Shown: one piece after another, positions 60,170 to 64,000 of the stretch
Layout: each line of letters starts with the position of its first letter
Position numbering within the stretch: position 1 is the stretch's first letter
Assembly (NCBI RefSeq): GCF_901538265.1
Contig: NZ_LR593886.1
Coordinates: 6,717,738 to 6,781,737 of the forward strand
Reading direction: 5' to 3'
Length of the DNA stretch: 64,000 nucleotides
Origin: Gemmata massiliana
GTDB lineage: Bacteria > Planctomycetota > Planctomycetia > Gemmatales > Gemmataceae
Made by a program: the position numbers and the translations under genes
Notes under the pieces: model-generated
Told to the model about the DNA's origin: nothing
Databases searched by the model: none
Seen by the model: only the letters and a program-made list of their open reading frames with translations

Positions 60170-60787
60170 ATGCGATTGATGTACCGCGTGCTCGTGCTCG
60201 GCGCGTTCCTGGTCCCGTGCGTGGCGGCCGGCGTCACGGCACAACCCCCGTCGTCCGCGACGGAAAAGCTAAAGAGCGACACGAGCGCGCTCGCGGGAGA
60301 ACGAACGGCCGCCGAATCGACCACGACGGAGCGGGCCAAACTCCAGGCGGATTTGCGGCGATTGATCGACCGGCTCGAAAAGACCCCACCCGGCCCGGGA
60401 GTTGTGTCGCCCACCAGCCCCCCGGTCAGCCCGCCGAAGACAAAGGACAAGGATCCGGGTGCCGGCGGGGCTTCGGTTGATAAATTGCGGGCAGCAATGA
60501 ATTTAGTGCTGAATAACGAGATCGATGCGGCCCTGAACGCCTTCCGCCAGATCGATCTGCAATCGTTGTCGGCCGAGGATCGCTCCTTCGCCCGGTTCAT
60601 GACGGCCTCGTGCCTCCGGCGCCAGGGGCGAATGGCAGAAGCCCTGCCAATTTACCGTGAGGTCGGTGACAGCGGAGAGGACGCTTTTATTGCCTCATCT
60701 GCAGTTTCACAGGTAGCCCTTATACGAACAGGTGAAGAACTTCAGGCCCAACTCACACAACTTCGCGCACGGCCGAAATCTCGCTGA
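60170..60787 (+). CDS. Exported coiled-coil protein of unknown function in the flagellar run
   Basis: 205 residues. A signal peptide (MRLMYRVLVLGAFLVPCVAAGVTA) precedes a short coiled coil (about 32-70, TERAKLQADLRRLIDRLEK), a Pro/Lys/Asp-rich linker, and a C-terminal TPR-like helical region (LRAAMNLVLNNEIDAALNAFRQIDLQSLSAEDRSFARFMTASCLRRQGRMAEALPIY). It could be a periplasmic partner of the stator, given the missing anchor domain of the upstream MotB-like protein, but that is only context. No family was recognised. Confidence 0.7.
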   Translation: MRLMYRVLVLGAFLVPCVAAGVTAQPPSSATEKLKSDTSALAGERTAAESTTTERAKLQADLRRLIDRLEKTPPGPGVVSPTSPPVSPPKTKDKDPGAGGASVDKLRAAMNLVLNNEIDAALNAFRQIDLQSLSAEDRSFARFMTASCLRRQGRMAEALPIYREVGDSGEDAFIASSAVSQVALIRTGEELQAQLTQLRARPKSR

Positions 60788-60869
60788 TTATCGGTCGGTT
60801 GCGCCCTTTTTTCCATTTCTTCCCCCCTTCCCCCCGGCTCACGTGCTACAGGAATTGCGAGCAACCGTG

Positions 60870-61178
60870 ATGACCGCGACTGAGCTGGTAGCGGAAATTC
60901 GCGACCGGTTCAAAATCGGTGACGCGGCCCTCGAACTGACCGGCCGACTCGTATCCCTCGTAGCCACAATCGAACTGGACGTTGCCCGAGCAGGAACTCT
61001 GCCCCCGGACCTGGGGGCGGATATTACCCGTCTGCTCGTGCAAGTCCAGGAAACGACAAAGATTGGCGGCCACTGGTTGGACGCGGTGGCGGACGGCCCG
61101 GAACTTGCAAACCTCCACATGCGGATGCGCGTACAGAAAATGTACGGCCTGCTAGTGCGAGAGGATTCATCCCCCTAA
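60870..61178 (+). CDS. Small helical protein, possible FlgN/FliT-type chaperone
   Basis: 102 residues from ATG 60870; an in-frame GTG at 60843 would add nine. The chain is all-helical and acidic (TELVAEIRDRFKIGDAALELTGRL, GADITRLLVQVQETTKIGGHWLDAV, ELANLHMRMRVQKMYGLLV). Size and position just before fliK-flgD-flgE suit an export chaperone, but I see no decisive motif. It ends 15 bases before fliK. Confidence 0.6.
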   Translation: MTATELVAEIRDRFKIGDAALELTGRLVSLVATIELDVARAGTLPPDLGADITRLLVQVQETTKIGGHWLDAVADGPELANLHMRMRVQKMYGLLVREDSSP

Positions 61179-61193
61179 GACGAGCAACTACAC

Positions 61194-62900
61194 ATGGCGT
61201 CAACCGTCGCAAGTGTGGCTACCACGTTCCCGCTCCTTCAATCGAGCGCCACCACGACAACGACATCGACTCGCCAAACAACGTCAACGTCCCGTACCGA
61301 CTCTTCCGACCCGTTCCAAACCGTTCTCTCACAAGCCACGAACGACGCCCGCGCCGCACAAGCAGCGAGCGACGCAGCTCAGGCCGCAGTGGACACCCGA
61401 GCCGCCAACGACGCGGCTGCACGGGAACTCGCCGACCAACAGGCCGCCGATAAGGACGCAGCCGATAACGCCGCCGACGAAGCCGCGGCCGCACAACTCG
61501 CCGCCACGCTCGCTGCCGCCACTCAACTCGCCCCGACCAACACAACACCCGAAACGACACTCACCGGAACCACCGGGGTCGGCCCCGGCCAAGTACCGGC
61601 TGGTGCCCTAGGCGGGACGGCGGGGGAACTCGCACCCCCGAACGTTCCCACACAAAACAACCCGCTGTTCCGCCAGTTTGTTTCCGAGGCCGCAGCCCAA
61701 AACAACACGAGCGCCCCGGCGCCGGTCACCCAGGACACGAACACGAACCTGAACGCGAACACCGCGGCGACCACGCTTCCGACGCCCGCCGTTCCGCAAA
61801 CGACCACTACAACGACCACGACGACTCCCGCGATTACGACCCAAGCGGAGACACCCGCGGCAACCAACCTGGCCAGTACGATCGATTCCGTGCAACCCGC
61901 GCAGAAGCAGATCGTGGTTGCCCAGACGCCGCTCGTCACCGGGCAGAACCAACTCGGAGCCGGTGCGACCCAGCTCCCGACGCCGGTCGTGGCCCCGCAA
62001 GCCCCGGTCGAAACCACCGCACTGCCCAGCGTGCAGGTCGGTAGCCGCCCCACCACCGCAGGCGAGCAGTTCGCTCAGATCGCGTCGGCCGCGTCGACGA
62101 TCACCCAAAACAAGGCACCGGCCACAACCGGGACCGAGACCAGCCCGTTCGCCACGCTCCTGGCCTCGACAACGGTTCCGACGGCCATTCCCGCTCCCGC
62201 GCCAACGACCACGGCGCCCGCAGCGGTCAGCGTTCCTGCAACGAACGCCCTCGCGACCAACGCACTCACGGCGACCGCTCTCACGAGCCCCACGGAAATC
62301 AACGCGCCCTCTGTGACCCGTGCCCCCACACAACTGGCGGAGATCGGCGAACTGGCCCGAAAAGAGAGCAACTTCGGGGACGCGACCGGCACCACTGGTG
62401 CGACCGCGGCGGGCACCTTCGCTCAGACCCTGACGACGCAATCCCCCACTGCTCCGCAACCGACCGCGACCGTCCAGGCCCCCACGCCGACCGCACAGGT
62501 CGCGGACGGGATCATTACCCACGCTCACGTAATCGCCCGCGGCGGGAAGACGGAGTTCCAGATCCGCCTCGACCCGCCCGAGCTCGGCACGGTCCGCATC
62601 CGCTTGACGTCCGATGGTGACGGAATTAACGGACAAGTGGTGGTGGCGAGTGACTCCGTTCGCCGAATGATTGAAAGTCAGTTGCCCGAGCTGCGGCAGC
62701 GTCTTGAAGCAACGGGTGTGACGGTTCAGAACCTGAACATCGCAACGGACTCCGGAACCGGGGCCGGATCGGACGCCGGATCGCGAGCGTTCCGCTCGGA
62801 AGCCCCGGCCGACACCGCTCGGCAAACCCCGGTAGCAACCGGCGCTCGGCCCAGACCACCGACGGTCCGAACCCCCGGCGCCCTCGACGTAATGGCCTAA
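61194..62900 (+). CDS. fliK: Flagellar hook-length control protein FliK
   Basis: 568 residues. The first 440 are low-complexity, rich in Thr, Ala, Pro and Gln, as expected for a molecular ruler. The C-terminal domain (about 445-530) is the FliK switch domain: THAHVIARGGKTEFQIRLDPPELGTVRIRLTSDG, with the LDPPELG motif near residue 459, then SDSVRRMIESQLPELRQRLEATGVTVQNLNI. It binds FlhB to stop hook growth. A second FliK-like protein is encoded at 39982-41508. The adjacent flgD and flgE complete the hook module. Confidence 0.9.
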   Translation: MASTVASVATTFPLLQSSATTTTTSTRQTTSTSRTDSSDPFQTVLSQATNDARAAQAASDAAQAAVDTRAANDAAARELADQQAADKDAADNAADEAAAAQLAATLAAATQLAPTNTTPETTLTGTTGVGPGQVPAGALGGTAGELAPPNVPTQNNPLFRQFVSEAAAQNNTSAPAPVTQDTNTNLNANTAATTLPTPAVPQTTTTTTTTTPAITTQAETPAATNLASTIDSVQPAQKQIVVAQTPLVTGQNQLGAGATQLPTPVVAPQAPVETTALPSVQVGSRPTTAGEQFAQIASAASTITQNKAPATTGTETSPFATLLASTTVPTAIPAPAPTTTAPAAVSVPATNALATNALTATALTSPTEINAPSVTRAPTQLAEIGELARKESNFGDATGTTGATAAGTFAQTLTTQSPTAPQPTATVQAPTPTAQVADGIITHAHVIARGGKTEFQIRLDPPELGTVRIRLTSDGDGINGQVVVASDSVRRMIESQLPELRQRLEATGVTVQNLNIATDSGTGAGSDAGSRAFRSEAPADTARQTPVATGARPRPPTVRTPGALDVMA

Positions 62901-62941
62901 GCCCGATCCCTTAAACAAGTTAACGACAGGAGAACGTTACA

Positions 62942-63301
62942 ATGGCCACCAGCAGTCTCGCCGGCATCGGGCAGGACCAGTTCCTCCAACTGCTCATCGC
63001 ACAGCTCAAGAACCAGGACCCGCTGTCGCCGGTTGATAACAGCCAGTTCATCACCCAACTGGCCCAACTGAACACGGTTCAAGGTCTCCAAGATCTGAAT
63101 GCGAGCTTCTCACAGCAACTGAAACTGCAACAGCTCACCCAGGGAGCGGACCTGATCGGTAAGACGGTCGAGTACCTTCCGGCCGGTGCGACCGAGTTCA
63201 AGACCGGGAAGGTCACCTCGGTCGAAGCCCAAAACGGCAGCTTCGTGCTGCAAGTCGGGTCCGACTCCGTGGGCCTCGATCAGATCCAATCGGTCCGTTA
63301 A
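62942..63301 (+). CDS. flgD: Flagellar hook-capping protein FlgD (short form)
   Basis: 119 residues. Matches the FlgD N-terminal region: IGQDQFLQLLIAQLKNQDPLSPVDNSQFITQLAQLNTVQGL, then SQQLKLQQLTQGADLIGKTVEYL and a short C-terminal beta stretch. It lacks the tudor/Fn3-like domains of the 220-residue E. coli protein; short FlgD proteins occur in several phyla. CAGGAG lies upstream. It caps the growing hook so FlgE can polymerise. Confidence 0.9.
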   Translation: MATSSLAGIGQDQFLQLLIAQLKNQDPLSPVDNSQFITQLAQLNTVQGLQDLNASFSQQLKLQQLTQGADLIGKTVEYLPAGATEFKTGKVTSVEAQNGSFVLQVGSDSVGLDQIQSVR

Positions 63302-63385
63302 ACAATAACCCGAACTCATACTGTTTTTTAACCTAGACTCACAACCAGTTTCCACAACACTCGAACACACCAGGAGTTACTCACA

Positions 63386-64000
63386 ATGTCTTTGAACGCT
63401 CTCTTCATCGGTTCCAGCGGCCTGACCACGAACTCGTCCGCTCTCGACGTGATCGGTAACAACCTCGCGAACCTCAACACGACCGGTTTCAAGAGCCAGC
63501 GGATGTTGTTCAAGGACGTCGTGTACCAGACGATCAACAGTGGGTCGACCGCGACGAACAGCGTCGGCGGCACGAACCCGACCCAGTTCGGGTTCGGTGT
63601 CGGCACCGGGTCGATCGGGACGATGTTCGCCCAGGGCAACCTGAACCCGACCGGCCGCAACCTAGACGCCGGTATCCAGGGCAGCGGGTTCTTCGTGCTG
63701 AAGAGCAGTAACAGCGTGTCGTACTCGCGGGCCGGCGGGTTCGACGTGGACGCGGCCGGCTACTTGGTCGACCCGAGCACCGGGTTCCGCGTGCAGCGGT
63801 TCGGGGCGGTGGGCGAGGGCACCGCGACCACCCCGGCGTTCCAGACCCCGGGTAACCTGGACATCCAGATCCCGTTCGGCACCGGCGTCGCGGGCTTCGC
63901 GACAACGAACGTGAGCTACCAGGGCAACCTGAGCACCTCAATGCAGGTCGGCGACGTGGCCACCACCGCGATCCAGGTCTACGACTCGCAGAGCACCCCC
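63386..64000 (+). CDS. flgE: Flagellar hook protein FlgE (cut by window end)
   Basis: The first 205 residues of a hook protein, open at the window edge. The N-terminus has ALFIGSSGLTTNSSALDVIGNNLANLNTTGFKSQ, the rod/hook family signature with a NNLANLNTTGFK core. GSGFFVLKSSNSVSYSRAGGFDVDAAGYLVDPSTGFRVQRF is the FlgE-type D0/Dc region. A CAGGAG Shine-Dalgarno precedes ATG 63386. It follows flgD by 84 bases. FlgE and FlgF/FlgG share this N-terminus; the flgD neighbour and length favour FlgE. Confidence 0.88.
   Translation, partial: MSLNALFIGSSGLTTNSSALDVIGNNLANLNTTGFKSQRMLFKDVVYQTINSGSTATNSVGGTNPTQFGFGVGTGSIGTMFAQGNLNPTGRNLDAGIQGSGFFVLKSSNSVSYSRAGGFDVDAAGYLVDPSTGFRVQRFGAVGEGTATTPAFQTPGNLDIQIPFGTGVAGFATTNVSYQGNLSTSMQVGDVATTAIQVYDSQSTP

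Noticed and set aside
61194-62500. Thr/Ala-rich stretch as a possible repeat array or CRISPR
   Set aside because: It is low-complexity coding sequence of the FliK ruler; no regular repeat-spacer pattern is present.

Overview
The window is GC-rich, densely coded DNA that most resembles a planctomycete, probably of the Gemmata group (Gemmataceae). The evidence is a combination of families: a DUF1559 pseudopilin-like protein, FG-GAP/VCBS and CRTAC1/UnbV proteins, several membrane-anchored TPR proteins, a PEP-CTERM surface protein, an ECF sigma factor with a private anti-sigma protein, HEAT-repeat proteins, and start sites that often lack a Shine-Dalgarno sequence. The genus is inferred from this mix; no rRNA or tRNA gene was found in the window to settle it.

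Layout. 1-8.9 kb (minus strand): the first codons of an exported protein, a secreted S9 prolyl-oligopeptidase-family peptidase, a very large TPR membrane protein split by a one-base frameshift, and a PEP-CTERM protein. 9-15 kb (minus): an exopolysaccharide island with a putative deacetylase-like protein, a GT2 and a GT4 glycosyltransferase, a CysE-like acyltransferase and a UDP-sugar 6-dehydrogenase. 15.8-20.4 kb: an RluA pseudouridine synthase converging on a redoxin/cytochrome c/copper-monooxygenase-like fusion, then an anti-sigma protein and an ECF sigma factor. 20.6-24.7 kb (plus): succinate dehydrogenase/fumarate reductase in the order anchor, flavoprotein, iron-sulfur, plus a small TPR-like gene. 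25-36 kb: envelope proteins, including a polytopic TPR protein, a VCBS lipoprotein, two TPR membrane proteins, a small transthyretin-like lipoprotein, a DUF1559 protein and a CRTAC1/UnbV protein. 36.3-39.6 kb: a hybrid histidine kinase translationally coupled to a receiver-like/HDOD protein.

39.7-64 kb is a large flagellar locus. A minus-strand pair (a FliK-like protein and a free FlhB C-terminal-tail protein) diverges from flgB-flgC-fliE-fliF-fliG-(terminator)-fliH-fliI-fliJ-motE-like-fliO-(unknown exported protein and a 31-bp perfect hairpin)-fliP-fliQ-fliR-flhB-flhA-fliA-(antisense HEAT-repeat gene)-motA-motB-like-two small genes-fliK-flgD-flgE (cut by the window end). This gives rod, MS-ring/C-ring, export gate, ATPase complex, stator, sigma-28 and hook-assembly functions. 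fliM, fliN and fliL were not found and may lie beyond flgE. The motB-like product keeps the proton-channel helix but has no OmpA-type peptidoglycan-binding domain.

Strong inverted repeats sit at many gene ends. Only some are followed by a T-tract, so calling the others terminators is inference.
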